Of a stretch of 26,977 nt of DNA, positions 14,607 through 21,864 are shown one piece after another. The stretch comes from Anaerolineae bacterium. Its GTDB lineage: Bacteria > Chloroflexota > Anaerolineae > JAFGEY01. A program made the position numbers and the translations under genes. The first letter of the stretch is position 1. Every line of letters begins with the position of its first letter. Location: positions 1 to 26,977 of the forward strand of contig JAFGIE010000061.1 in NCBI GenBank assembly GCA_016929775.1, in the 5' to 3' direction. The notes beneath the pieces were generated by a model. That model did not search any database. It saw only the letters and a program-made list of their open reading frames with translations, and had not been told where the DNA came from.

Positions 14607-15852
14607 GGTCTTCTGTGCTCCGATCTGGGGCGCTACACGGCAGAAACGGAAACGCGATCTCTATGCCTGTCCGCGCAGAGATGGTGCGCAGCAGGGCGGG
14701 CAGGTCACCGGCGATCAGCTTGCGCCTGCCCGAGACCAGGACCTGCGAGAACGGGGTCCCGTGCCGCTCAAAAAGCGCGCCAAACGCCGGGTCTCCGTAC
14801 ACCGGAACGCCGCGGCAGAGGACGAGGGCGATGTCGGCGGGCTGCGCGTCGCGCAGGGCCACGTACGGATCCCGTCCGTCGTCCGGCAGGGCGATCAGGT
14901 CGGCGTCATAGCCCGGCGCGATCCGGCCTCGGCGCCCATCCAACAGCAGCGCGCGCGCGGCAGCGGTCGTCACCATCTCGACCAAGCGTCGCGGGTCCAG
15001 GTCATGACCTGCCTGGGCGGCGTACGCGCGGCGGGCTGCGCGCATCTCTTCCAACAAGTTCAACGCGCCGGTCATGGCGCTGTCTGTGCCAAGGGCGACG
15101 TTCACGCCGGCGCTGAGCAGCGCCGGGAGGTCTGCGGTCCGTTCGTATAGGTAGACGTTGGACGTCGGGCACCAGCAGACGCTCGCGCCCTCCCGGGCAA
15201 GCAGGGCGATGTCCGCGGGGCGGAGCGCGATCCCGTGCACGATCAAGGTGTTGCGTCCGACGGCGTTGTGCGTGGTGAGGACGTCCATCTCGTCCGCGAC
15301 CTGCCCGTCGACGCCCTCGGCAAGGTGGATGATGTACGGCTGCCTCAGGCGCACGGCGCGACCGTACTCAGTCGAGATGTCGTCGCCCCACGCCGTGCGG
15401 GCGCGCGGCGTCCACGTCCGTCCATACTCGTGCAGGACGCGCACCGGGAAGCGGGCATAGAATGCAGCGCCGTCGATGCGCCGGAAATGGTCGGCGATGG
15501 TCGTCGTCCCGGCGATCAGGTTGCGGTAGACGCCCAGCGCATACACGTCCTGCACCGGGTTCTGGTTGCGCTCTGCCAGCACCGGGCTGCGCTCGTACTC
15601 GGCCAACCACTCGTACACGTTGGCGTACGGGCGCCCGGGCGCCACGCGAGGCCACCAGGTGCCATATAGGTGGTCGTGCGCGTTGATCAGGCCTGGGTAG
15701 ACGACGTGATCGCCCAGGTCGACCTCCTCCGGCGCCGACGCGCCCGCGAGGCTGTCGATCCGGCCTCCAGAGATGGTCAGCGTGGTGTGACGATGTACCT
15801 GGTCTGGCGTGACCAGGGTCGCGTCGCTCAGGCTGTACGTCCCGTCTCCCAT
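14596..15852 (-). CDS. Amidohydrolase superfamily protein (SsnA/TrzA-like metal hydrolase)
   Basis: 418 residues. A short beta-sandwich N-terminus leads into a TIM-barrel with the full metal set: H59 and H61 (NAHDHLYGT), H176 followed by E179 (IIHLAEG), H206 (IVHGIAL) and D257 (ALGTDS). This is the mononuclear subtype of cytosine, chlorotriazine, S-adenosylhomocysteine deaminases and SsnA. The C-terminus returns to the beta-sandwich (GRRGRIAPGYDADLIAL). It hydrolyses or deaminates an amide or ring nitrogen; the substrate is not predictable. GAGGATCC lies before the ATG. It sits between two Ptb paralogues, 72 bases after one and overlapping the other, so it probably works on a compound feeding the same acyl-CoA pathway. 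Confidence 0.85.
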   Translation of the reverse strand: MGDGTYSLSDATLVTPDQVHRHTTLTISGGRIDSLAGASAPEEVDLGDHVVYPGLINAHDHLYGTWWPRVAPGRPYANVYEWLAEYERSPVLAERNQNPVQDVYALGVYRNLIAGTTTIADHFRRIDGAAFYARFPVRVLHEYGRTWTPRARTAWGDDISTEYGRAVRLRQPYIIHLAEGVDGQVADEMDVLTTHNAVGRNTLIVHGIALRPADIALLAREGASVCWCPTSNVYLYERTADLPALLSAGVNVALGTDSAMTGALNLLEEMRAARRAYAAQAGHDLDPRRLVEMVTTAAARALLLDGRRGRIAPGYDADLIALPDDGRDPYVALRDAQPADIALVLCRGVPVYGDPAFGALFERHGTPFSQVLVSGRRKLIAGDLPALLRTISARTGIEIAFPFLPCSAPDRSTEDHDP

Positions 15853-15924
15853 GGTGGATCCTCGCGCGCCTCACGCGGCGCAGCCCGCTGCGGATCGTGC
15901 GGCGGTACGCCGCTCCGCACGCGG

Positions 15925-16839
15925 CTAGTGGTTGCCTTCGGCAGCCATCACCACGCCCAGGGCCATCGAGTCGAGCTTGGACTCGAAGGTGTCGGAGCGC
16001 GATGGCACGATCAGCGGCACTCTGGCTCCGATCACCACGCCCGCCATGGGGTGCCGCGCAAAGTAGACGATCGCCTTGACCAACACGTTCCCGGCTTCGA
16101 TATCGGGCAAGATCAGGATGTCGGCTGCTCCGGCGACCGCACTGACGATCGCTTTGTCCTCGGCGGCGTCCGGCGAGATGGCGTTGTCGAGCGCCAGCGG
16201 TCCGTCGATCAGCGCGCCGGTGATCTGTCCCCGGTCCGCCATCTTGGAGAGCGCGGCAGCCTCGACGTTGGCGGGAATGCGCGGGTTCACCGTCTCGGTG
16301 GATGCCAGGATCGCGATCCGCGGACGGGCAATGCCCAGCTTGTGGGCAACATAGATCGCGTTCACGACGATCTGGGCCTTCTGCTCTAGGGTTGGGGCGA
16401 TGTTGACGCCGGCGTCGCTGATCAGGAGTAGGCGCCCGAGGTCCTGCATGTCAAAGATGGCGACGTGGCTCAACAGATTCCCGGTCCGCATACCGATCTC
16501 GCGGTCCAGCGCAGCGCGCAAAAACGTCGCCGTGTCCACCTTGCCCTTCATCGCGATCTGGGCCTCGTCCCTGGCGACCAGGGTCATCGCCGTGCGCGCC
16601 GCAGCGTGCATGTCGGGCTCGTGGACGATCCGCATGCGCGCCAAGTCGACGCCACACGCGTCGGCGATGCGCCGGATCTCGGTCTCGTCCCCGACCAGGA
16701 TGCCGCGCGCGATGCCTCGCTCCTCGGCTGCGCTGAGCGCGCGGATCACGCTGTCCTGTTCGCCCCCGACGGCGACGACAGCCTTGGGCCCGCTTCTCTG
16801 CGCAGCGGCGAGCAGTTCGTGGAAATTCGTGATGGTCAT
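15925..16839 (-). CDS. Phosphate acetyl/butyryltransferase family protein (Ptb copy 3)
   Basis: 304 residues with intact family signatures: AQIAMKGK (M97-K98-G99), LLSHVAIF, DAGVNIAPTLEQKAQ, TVNPRIP, LIDGPLALDNAIS, LPDIEAGNVLVK and PSRSDT. It should convert acyl-CoA plus phosphate to acyl phosphate plus CoA. AAAGGA stands six bases before the ATG. Its first four bases overlap the kinase stop codon (ATGA at 16836-16839), so a metabolic enzyme is translationally coupled to a signalling kinase. It is more like copy 1 than the degenerate copy 2 in its active-site positions. No acyl kinase accompanies it. Confidence 0.88.
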   Translation of the reverse strand: MTITNFHELLAAAQRSGPKAVVAVGGEQDSVIRALSAAEERGIARGILVGDETEIRRIADACGVDLARMRIVHEPDMHAAARTAMTLVARDEAQIAMKGKVDTATFLRAALDREIGMRTGNLLSHVAIFDMQDLGRLLLISDAGVNIAPTLEQKAQIVVNAIYVAHKLGIARPRIAILASTETVNPRIPANVEAAALSKMADRGQITGALIDGPLALDNAISPDAAEDKAIVSAVAGAADILILPDIEAGNVLVKAIVYFARHPMAGVVIGARVPLIVPSRSDTFESKLDSMALGVVMAAEGNH

Positions 16840-19127
16840 GACCTATCCTTTCGCACCCCATTGTCGAAGGATAACACATCCTGTGGTTCCAGGTCAATCC
16901 GATCGGGCGGCATCTGCGCCGCCTCCGGTGTCCGCACTGCCGACGGCGTCTGCGCCGCCTCCGGTGTCCGCACCGCCGGGACCGTAAAGCTGAACGTCGT
17001 CCCGCTCCCGGGTATGCTCGAAACCGTGATCTCGCCGCCGTGCGCCTCGACGATCTCTTTCACGATCGCGAGGCCGAGGCCTGTCCCCCGGAAACGGCGC
17101 TTGCTCGATCCATCCACCTGGTAGAAGCGGTCAAAGATCCGCGCCAGGTGGTCCGCCTCGATCCCGATCCCTTGGTCCACCACGTCTGCGCGCACAAAGG
17201 CGCCGTCGTTGCGCACTCGCACGGTGATCTCGCCCCCGTCGGGCGTGAACTTGAGCGCGTTCCCGATCAGGTTCGCGAACACCCGGTCGAGGCGGTCTCG
17301 GTCGCCCAGCACCAGCGAGACGTGCGGGGCATACTCCTCGACCAGGGAGAGGCCCTCCTGTTGGGCGATCGCGCGCGCGCTGCGCACCTGCGTGCGCGCA
17401 ATGTCGACGAGCGAGACCTCGCCCAGTTCCAGGTCTCCGCGTGCGACCTGCTGGAGGGTCAGCATCTCGTCGATCAGGCGGATCACCTGATCGGTGCGCT
17501 CGGACACGATCTGGACACTCTCTTGCTGCCTGTGGGTCAATGGGCCCAACTTGCCCTCGAGCAAGAGCTCAGCGTACCCCTTGACAAAGGTCAGCGGCGT
17601 GCGCAGTTCGTGCGACATGTTCTGTACGAATTCGGCGCGCAAGCGGTCGCTTTCCTGCAACTCGCGGTGCGCGCGCGCCAGGCGCGCGGCGCGCTCGTTA
17701 AGCGCCTCAAACAGACCGGCGTTCTCGATCGCCACTGCCGCCTGGGCGGCGGCGATCGACAGCAGGCGCTCGGTGTCGGGCGTAAAGGCATCCACCTTGT
17801 CGTCGTCCACGTTGAGCACGCCGATCACGCTGCCCTTGTAGACCATCGGGACGGCGAGCAAGGAACGGACCGCTGGGTCAAAGACGATGAATTGGGGCTC
17901 GCACTGCGTGTCCGGGATGTAGATCGGCTGCCCGGTCTGCGCTACGCGCCCCGCGATCCCCTCGCCCATGCGCATGCGTGCGCTGCGCTGCCAATGCGGC
18001 TTGATCCCGCTCGAAACCTGGATCTCGAGCCATTCCCGTTCCTCGTCGAGCAAAAAGATCACGCATCCCCGGCAGTTGAGCACACGTTTCAAGATGTCGG
18101 TCACCGAATTGAGCACGGTCTCGGTGTCCAGGCTGTACGAGATCTGCTCGGACAGCATGTACAGCGTCGAGGCCTCTGCAAGCTGCGCGTTGACCATCTC
18201 GTAGAGCTGTGCGTTCTCGATCACCATCGTGGCTTGGTCGGCGATGCCGTACAGGCTGCGCTGGTCCGCCTCGCTGAACGCGTCGCGCTCGCGGTGCTGC
18301 AGGCAGATCATGCCCAGAAGCCGGTCCTGCCCGATCAACGGCACGCTGAGCCAGGACTGCGTGTCGGGCTGGATCACGGGCGCCGCCTGCTCGGGCAGTT
18401 CGCCGGTCTCCTGCGCCCAGTTCCGGATCAGGAGGGGGCGCGGATCGCGCAGCGCGCGACCGATCAGCGAATGGTCCTCGTCCAGCGACCAACGGCGCGG
18501 CGGAACCTGCTGCCCGTCACGCACCATCAGGGCGGACGAGACCTCGCGCGCGGCAGCGTCGTAGAGCAGGATGGCAAAGGTGGAGCAGCTGAACAGCTTG
18601 CTGGTGTGGACATAGATCAGGCGCAAGACCTCAGCCACGTCCCTGGTCAAGGTGCAGCCCACGCCAATGCTATAGGACGCCGCCATCTCCTGTCGGAGCC
18701 GATCGAGGGCCCGCTCCGATCGCGCCGCCCGCGCCAACGCCTGTTGGCGTGCCGTGCTGTCCAGGCACACGACCTGCGCGGCGGCAACGGTCTCTCCTTC
18801 GTATAGCGGGTGCGCAGACAGCGTGACCAGGCCCTCGGGCTGGTGCTGGAGGTGTGCGTCCCACGTGCGCGAGGCCCCCTCACTCAAGACGGACGCCAGC
18901 GCCAGCGCTGCGCTGTCGCGGTCGGCGGCGATCAGCAGCGCCTCGAGCGGCGTGCCGGCAAGCGCTTCCGCCGGGATGCCCGTGGCGTCGCACACCCAGC
19001 GGTTGGCGTAGCACAGGCGGTGCGTCCGATCCACGAGCATGACGCCCACCGGGACGCCGTGTATCAGCTCCTGGGCACGTGCCGGGAGCAGTGCGGGGCT
19101 ATCCGTCGTGCGCGGCTCGTGAACCAC
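16836..19127 (-). CDS. PAS-GAF-GAF sensor histidine kinase
   Basis: 763 residues, with no membrane segment, so a cytoplasmic sensor. Order: PAS (about 15-130), GAF (about 160-320), GAF (about 330-480), a short coiled linker, HisKA with phospho-acceptor H506 (MSHELRTPLTFVKGYAELL), then HATPase_c with NLIGNALKF, DQGIGI and GTGLGLAIVKEIVEAHGG. After the ATPase domain comes a 50-residue Pro/Ala tail containing a repeated VRTPEAAQ. The GTG start at 19127 is chosen because GAGGAG lies seven bases before it and it falls 20 bases after the previous stop; a frame extending to 19256 would overlap the upstream gene by 109 bases. No response regulator gene is in the window, so its partner is unknown. It precedes the Ptb gene with an ATGA overlap. 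Confidence 0.93.
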   Translation of the reverse strand: MVHEPRTTDSPALLPARAQELIHGVPVGVMLVDRTHRLCYANRWVCDATGIPAEALAGTPLEALLIAADRDSAALALASVLSEGASRTWDAHLQHQPEGLVTLSAHPLYEGETVAAAQVVCLDSTARQQALARAARSERALDRLRQEMAASYSIGVGCTLTRDVAEVLRLIYVHTSKLFSCSTFAILLYDAAAREVSSALMVRDGQQVPPRRWSLDEDHSLIGRALRDPRPLLIRNWAQETGELPEQAAPVIQPDTQSWLSVPLIGQDRLLGMICLQHRERDAFSEADQRSLYGIADQATMVIENAQLYEMVNAQLAEASTLYMLSEQISYSLDTETVLNSVTDILKRVLNCRGCVIFLLDEEREWLEIQVSSGIKPHWQRSARMRMGEGIAGRVAQTGQPIYIPDTQCEPQFIVFDPAVRSLLAVPMVYKGSVIGVLNVDDDKVDAFTPDTERLLSIAAAQAAVAIENAGLFEALNERAARLARAHRELQESDRLRAEFVQNMSHELRTPLTFVKGYAELLLEGKLGPLTHRQQESVQIVSERTDQVIRLIDEMLTLQQVARGDLELGEVSLVDIARTQVRSARAIAQQEGLSLVEEYAPHVSLVLGDRDRLDRVFANLIGNALKFTPDGGEITVRVRNDGAFVRADVVDQGIGIEADHLARIFDRFYQVDGSSKRRFRGTGLGLAIVKEIVEAHGGEITVSSIPGSGTTFSFTVPAVRTPEAAQTPSAVRTPEAAQMPPDRIDLEPQDVLSFDNGVRKDRS
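16913..16973 (-). repeat. 25-bp direct repeat in the kinase tail
   Basis: Bases 16913-16937 and 16949-16973 are identical, offset by 36 bp, and encode two copies of VRTPEAAQ with flanking residues. The in-frame spacing indicates a recent duplication in the linker-like C-terminus of the kinase. Confidence 0.9.
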
Positions 19128-19147
19128 GACCCAACTCCTCGCTCGGG

Positions 19148-19489
19148 CTAGCGTCCTTGCGCGCCCAGCAACCATCCCCAGTTCCGCCAAGCCACGACGA
19201 GCGCGATCGCCGTGCCGGCGAACAGGGGCGCATGGTACAGGCAGAGGTACAGCCACGACCCCGGGTCGCTAAGCGGACCGGCAGCGGCGCCGGGCTCCAT
19301 GTGCACGACGCGGACCAGCCGCAGGAGGGCTGCCAGGCCGAGCAGGCCCGCTGCGGCATAGAACCAGCGGAAGCCGGATGGTCTTCCGGTGACCTGTTCC
19401 CAGCGATGTGTCAAGCGGGCGACGATCACGATCACCAGGATCGCTGCGCCCAGGCCCGCGGTGCCCAGCAGCGCGAACAGGGCGGTCAT
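19148..19489 (-). CDS. Small membrane protein, three predicted helices (second of pair)
   Basis: 113 residues, not a family I recognise. Hydrophobic segments lie at about 2-25, 42-62 and 84-104, joined by a basic loop (RLTHRWEQVTGRPSGFRW) and a longer loop with SDPGSWLYL. The start at 19489 is set by an ATGA overlap with the gene before it (19486-19489); a frame reaching 19555 would overlap that gene by 70 bases. The kinase gene follows after 20 bases. Helix number and loop layout match the neighbouring small membrane protein, so the two may form a heteromeric membrane unit. Because the kinase itself is soluble, an input or anchoring role for these proteins is a reasonable inference. Confidence 0.7.
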   Translation of the reverse strand: MTALFALLGTAGLGAAILVIVIVARLTHRWEQVTGRPSGFRWFYAAAGLLGLAALLRLVRVVHMEPGAAAGPLSDPGSWLYLCLYHAPLFAGTAIALVVAWRNWGWLLGAQGR

Positions 19490-19800
19490 CGACGACCGCC
19501 CGTCATCAGCTGCTGGAGGCGCAGGGCGAGGACAGCGAGCGCGATCCCGCCGCACAGGATCAGGATGTCGGCGACGAGGTCACCCGCAAAGTCGCCGAGC
19601 CACGCGTATCGCGCGGCGGCGCCGAGGAAAGCCAGGCCCGGCAGGGCAAAGAGCAGGTAGTAGGTGCGCTGTCCGGGTGCGTGCGTGTACAGCTCGGCGT
19701 ACTTGATCTGGTAGAAACGTGCGATCAGGGCAATCAGGAGGATCAGCCCGCTGGCAAGAACCCACGGAAGCAGGATCAGGAGGCTGAGCACAGTCGTCAT
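19486..19800 (-). CDS. Small membrane protein, three predicted helices (first of pair)
   Basis: 104 residues with hydrophobic segments at about 4-28, 45-66 and 76-95. After helix 1 there is a short polar loop FYQIKYAELYTHAPGQRTYY, and the protein ends in a basic RLQQLMTGGRR. No enzymatic motif or signal cleavage site is visible. The reading frame is clean and its stop codon overlaps the start of the next small membrane protein by four bases, so it is a real coupled gene pair rather than a shadow. GAGAGAGCGACTGA precedes the ATG. It is separated by 117 bases from the KaiC-like gene upstream; no good promoter was found in that gap, so read-through from the KaiC-like gene is possible. Confidence 0.7.
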   Translation of the reverse strand: MTTVLSLLILLPWVLASGLILLIALIARFYQIKYAELYTHAPGQRTYYLLFALPGLAFLGAAARYAWLGDFAGDLVADILILCGGIALAVLALRLQQLMTGGRR

Positions 19801-19917
19801 TCAGTCGCTCTCTCTGTCCGGCGGCGGATGGTCGCCGGTGTAGGATGTGGTGCACGGTCACCGCCGCTGGCGCGCGACAGAGCCTGGCGTGCAGGGGCGG
19901 GTACATCGAGGGCGCAC

Positions 19918-20679
19918 CTAGCGTCGCACAAAGGCCTCGACAAAGGAATCCGACATGCCGCGGTGCGGGCTGCCGCTCATGATCCCCTCGTGTCCCTCAA
20001 AGCGGGCTTGCACCTCGATGCCGTGCTCGCCGATCGCATACTGGCGGATGTCCTTGGCATGGTCGCTGCCCCGCAGCTTGAGGACCAGCAGGGCACGGTG
20101 GATGGCGCTCTCGATCTCGACGTACCGCAACATGATGTACGCGTCAGACATGAACGCAGCGCTCTCGTCGCTGACGACCTGACCGAGGATCGCATCGCTC
20201 TCCTTGGTCAGCAGGGCGGTCAGCCCCTCGCGCTTGAGTGCGTTGACAAAGCTGTACTGGATCGTGCGCAGTTCGCACGCGTCGGCGGACAAGCGCTGGA
20301 GGTGGGACAGGCTGTCCACGAGGATGCGCCGCGCGCCGATCTCGCGCGCTGCGCTCTCGATCATGCCGCCCACCGCCTCCAAGTCCAGGCAGCTCACCTC
20401 GGGGCTGGTCATCATCACCCGGAGCTTGCCCTCCACCTCCAGCTGGCGGAAGTCCCACCCCAGGCTCGCCGCGTCGCGGTAATACTGCTGCGGAAACTCT
20501 TCGAAGGTCAGGATCAGGCCCGGCTCGCCATAGTCGAAGATCCCGTGGTAGATGAACTGCATGCCGAGCGTCGTCTTGCCCGTCCCCGGTGCGCCCTCTA
20601 CCAGGTTCGCGGTCTGCGGCAAGAAGCCGCCGTGCAGCATCTCGTCCAGTCCTGGGATGCCGGTCTTGACTCGTTCCAT
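19918..20679 (-). CDS. Single-domain KaiC-like / RAD55-type ATPase
   Basis: 253 residues carrying one RecA/KaiC fold. It opens with RVKTGIPGLDEMLHGGFLP, then Walker A GAPGTGKTT (about 29-37), ILTFEEFPQQYYRDAASLGWD with the paired glutamates of KaiC domains, and Walker B ILVDSLSHL. It is half the size of cyanobacterial KaiC and belongs with the single-domain relatives common in archaea and Chloroflexota, where they take part in signalling rather than a proven clock. GGGAGG lies six bases before the ATG at 20679; extending the frame to 20826 would run into the winged-helix gene and adds an atypical basic leader. The winged-helix gene ends 31 bases upstream. A kinase gene farther along the strand may be its partner. 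Confidence 0.88.
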   Translation of the reverse strand: MERVKTGIPGLDEMLHGGFLPQTANLVEGAPGTGKTTLGMQFIYHGIFDYGEPGLILTFEEFPQQYYRDAASLGWDFRQLEVEGKLRVMMTSPEVSCLDLEAVGGMIESAAREIGARRILVDSLSHLQRLSADACELRTIQYSFVNALKREGLTALLTKESDAILGQVVSDESAAFMSDAYIMLRYVEIESAIHRALLVLKLRGSDHAKDIRQYAIGEHGIEVQARFEGHEGIMSGSPHRGMSDSFVEAFVRR

Positions 20680-20710
20680 GTTCGACCTCCCGGCGCGGCG
20701 ATCTCGTTCC

Positions 20711-21085
20711 CTACCGCATGCTCCTGATGATCTGGTACACGGCTTTGACGCGAAAGTGACGGTCCTCGCACGCGTGCACAAAGTGCTCGACCAGGGCGCG
20801 CACCGCTGGAGAGGATGCGAGCGCATAGACCGCCGTTCCCTTGACTGTGCGCTTTTCCATCACGCCGCTCGCGACGAGCCCTTCCAGTTCAGGCTGTACG
20901 GCATCGACGTGCCGCCCGGTGTAGCGGGCGATGCTCTCGGCAGAATCTGCGGCGTGCGGGTTCTCGTGGAAGAAGCGAACCAGGTCCCACTTGATGAACG
21001 AGTTGACGCTCGACCGGATGAACTCGAGCAGGACCGGGTCCATGTCGTTCATCAGCCTGGATGTGAAATCCCCACCGATCTGCAC
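20711..21085 (-). CDS. Winged-helix DNA-binding protein
   Basis: 124 residues. A helical N-terminus (LLEFIRSSVNSFIKWDLVRFFHENP) precedes a winged-helix motif with AESIARYTGRHVDAVQPELEGLVASGVMEK and a wing hairpin ending GTAVYALAS. A C-terminal helix (SPAVRALVEHFVHAC) could support dimerisation. Such small winged-helix proteins are frequently placed before single-domain KaiC-like genes in Chloroflexota, by my recollection. The start is GTG at 21085 with GGGAGGAGG eight bases ahead. Its promoter is at 21196-21224. It may regulate this gene series, including itself; no operator was identified. Confidence 0.75.
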   Translation of the reverse strand: MQIGGDFTSRLMNDMDPVLLEFIRSSVNSFIKWDLVRFFHENPHAADSAESIARYTGRHVDAVQPELEGLVASGVMEKRTVKGTAVYALASSPAVRALVEHFVHACEDRHFRVKAVYQIIRSMR

Positions 21086-21195
21086 GCTGCCCGCCTCCTC
21101 CCGCGTGTGGAGGGCGCTCCATCCCGATCCATGTCAGCGAACGGACTGCAGGTCAGGCTTTCGTGTCGGCTGTCCTGTCGCTCACCCTCGCCGAC

Positions 21196-21224
21196 ATTGT
21201 ACCATATCCATGGGGGTGCTGCAA
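21196..21224 (-). promoter_or_regulatory. Promoter of the winged-helix/KaiC-like unit
   Basis: Read on the minus strand, TTGCAG (21224-21219) and TACAAT (21201-21196) are separated by exactly 17 bp. The transcript would start near 21189, leaving a leader of about 100 bases. The -10 context GGTACAATG also occurs in the promoter of the secreted-protein pair. Confidence 0.65.
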
Positions 21225-21246
21225 GTGATCGCACGCAGCCGGGCGC

Positions 21247-21825
21247 TCAATCGCGTACCGTGACCAGGGGCAGGAAGACGGGCTGCCCATACGTGATCCG
21301 CACGCCGCACACGCGGAGGGTCGAGCCTGGTGCGCCGGTCGCCCAGTTGAGCAGGTAGGAATTGGAGGCAGTGTCGACCGTGTGCCCGATGTAACTGCTC
21401 AGCGCGGAGCCGTAGCCACCTTCGCCCTGCGATGCGACCGTCGCCAGATCGGAGACCCCAGCCGCTTCGGGGTACGCGGTGAGCCAGAGAGTGCTGCCGG
21501 AAGGGCTCGCGTCATAGTAGTAGAAGCGCACGTACTCGATCCGGCTTCCGTGTGGAAGCTGCACGTGCACGGTCAGCCTGCCGCTGTTGTTCGCATAGAC
21601 GCAGCCGAACCCCCCATAGGTCCAGGCTGTCCCGCTGTCGCGCGGGCGGAAGACCCCGCCGCTCACGTTCAGGTAGGAATAGGATCCAGCCCCTGCTGCC
21701 GTGCTGGTCGCCTGCTGTGCGGGCGCTGCATGGCCCGAAAGCGTCGAGCCGGAGAGCAGGAGCAGCAACGCCGCAGCGAGCCCTGCGCACAGCAGACGCG
21801 TGTACGCCTTTGTCAACGTTCGCAT
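21247..21825 (-). CDS. Secreted protein with a conserved two-cysteine beta domain (short paralogue)
   Basis: 192 residues. A signal peptide occupies about 1-34 (basic start, LLCAGLAAALLLLLSG core, likely cleavage after GHA or nearby). The domain at about 50-181 is shared with the next upstream gene: RPRDSxxxWxYGGxGCVY, LPxGSRxEYxRxYYYDAS, then a GEGxYGxxLSxYxGxTVDT block and LRxCGxRxxY. C75 and C173 are conserved and could form a disulfide. It ends QPVFLPLVTVRD; C-terminal FLPLV/YLPLV tails are frequent on secreted Chloroflexota proteins in my experience. AAAGGAGG lies six bases before the ATG. The fold looks like an all-beta sandwich, possibly carbohydrate- or surface-binding, but no named family was recognised. 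Confidence 0.78.
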   Translation of the reverse strand: MRTLTKAYTRLLCAGLAAALLLLLSGSTLSGHAAPAQQATSTAAGAGSYSYLNVSGGVFRPRDSGTAWTYGGFGCVYANNSGRLTVHVQLPHGSRIEYVRFYYYDASPSGSTLWLTAYPEAAGVSDLATVASQGEGGYGSALSSYIGHTVDTASNSYLLNWATGAPGSTLRVCGVRITYGQPVFLPLVTVRD

Positions 21826-21864
21826 GCCATTCCTCCTTTGCTCGCGATCGCAGGACTCGGCGTC

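Noticed and set aside
13938..15116. 392-residue plus-strand open frame opposite Ptb copy 2 and the amidohydrolase
   Set aside because: Spans two real genes on the other strand and has no recognisable domain.
17040..18806. 588-residue plus-strand open frame opposite the histidine kinase
   Set aside because: Shadow of the kinase GAF and HisKA coding sequence; no ribosome binding site and a composition rich in His, Arg and Val typical of GC-rich antisense frames.
19128..19256. 43-residue extension of the histidine kinase
   Set aside because: Would overlap the upstream membrane protein gene by 109 bases; GTG at 19127 has GAGGAG seven bases before it.
19408..20727. 439-residue plus-strand open frame opposite the membrane proteins and KaiC-like gene
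   Set aside because: Antisense to Walker A/B of the KaiC-like ATPase; composition of a shadow frame.
20680..20826. 49-residue N-terminal extension of the KaiC-like ATPase
   Set aside because: Overlaps the winged-helix gene; GGGAGG six bases before 20679 and the MERVKTGIPGLDEML start are typical.
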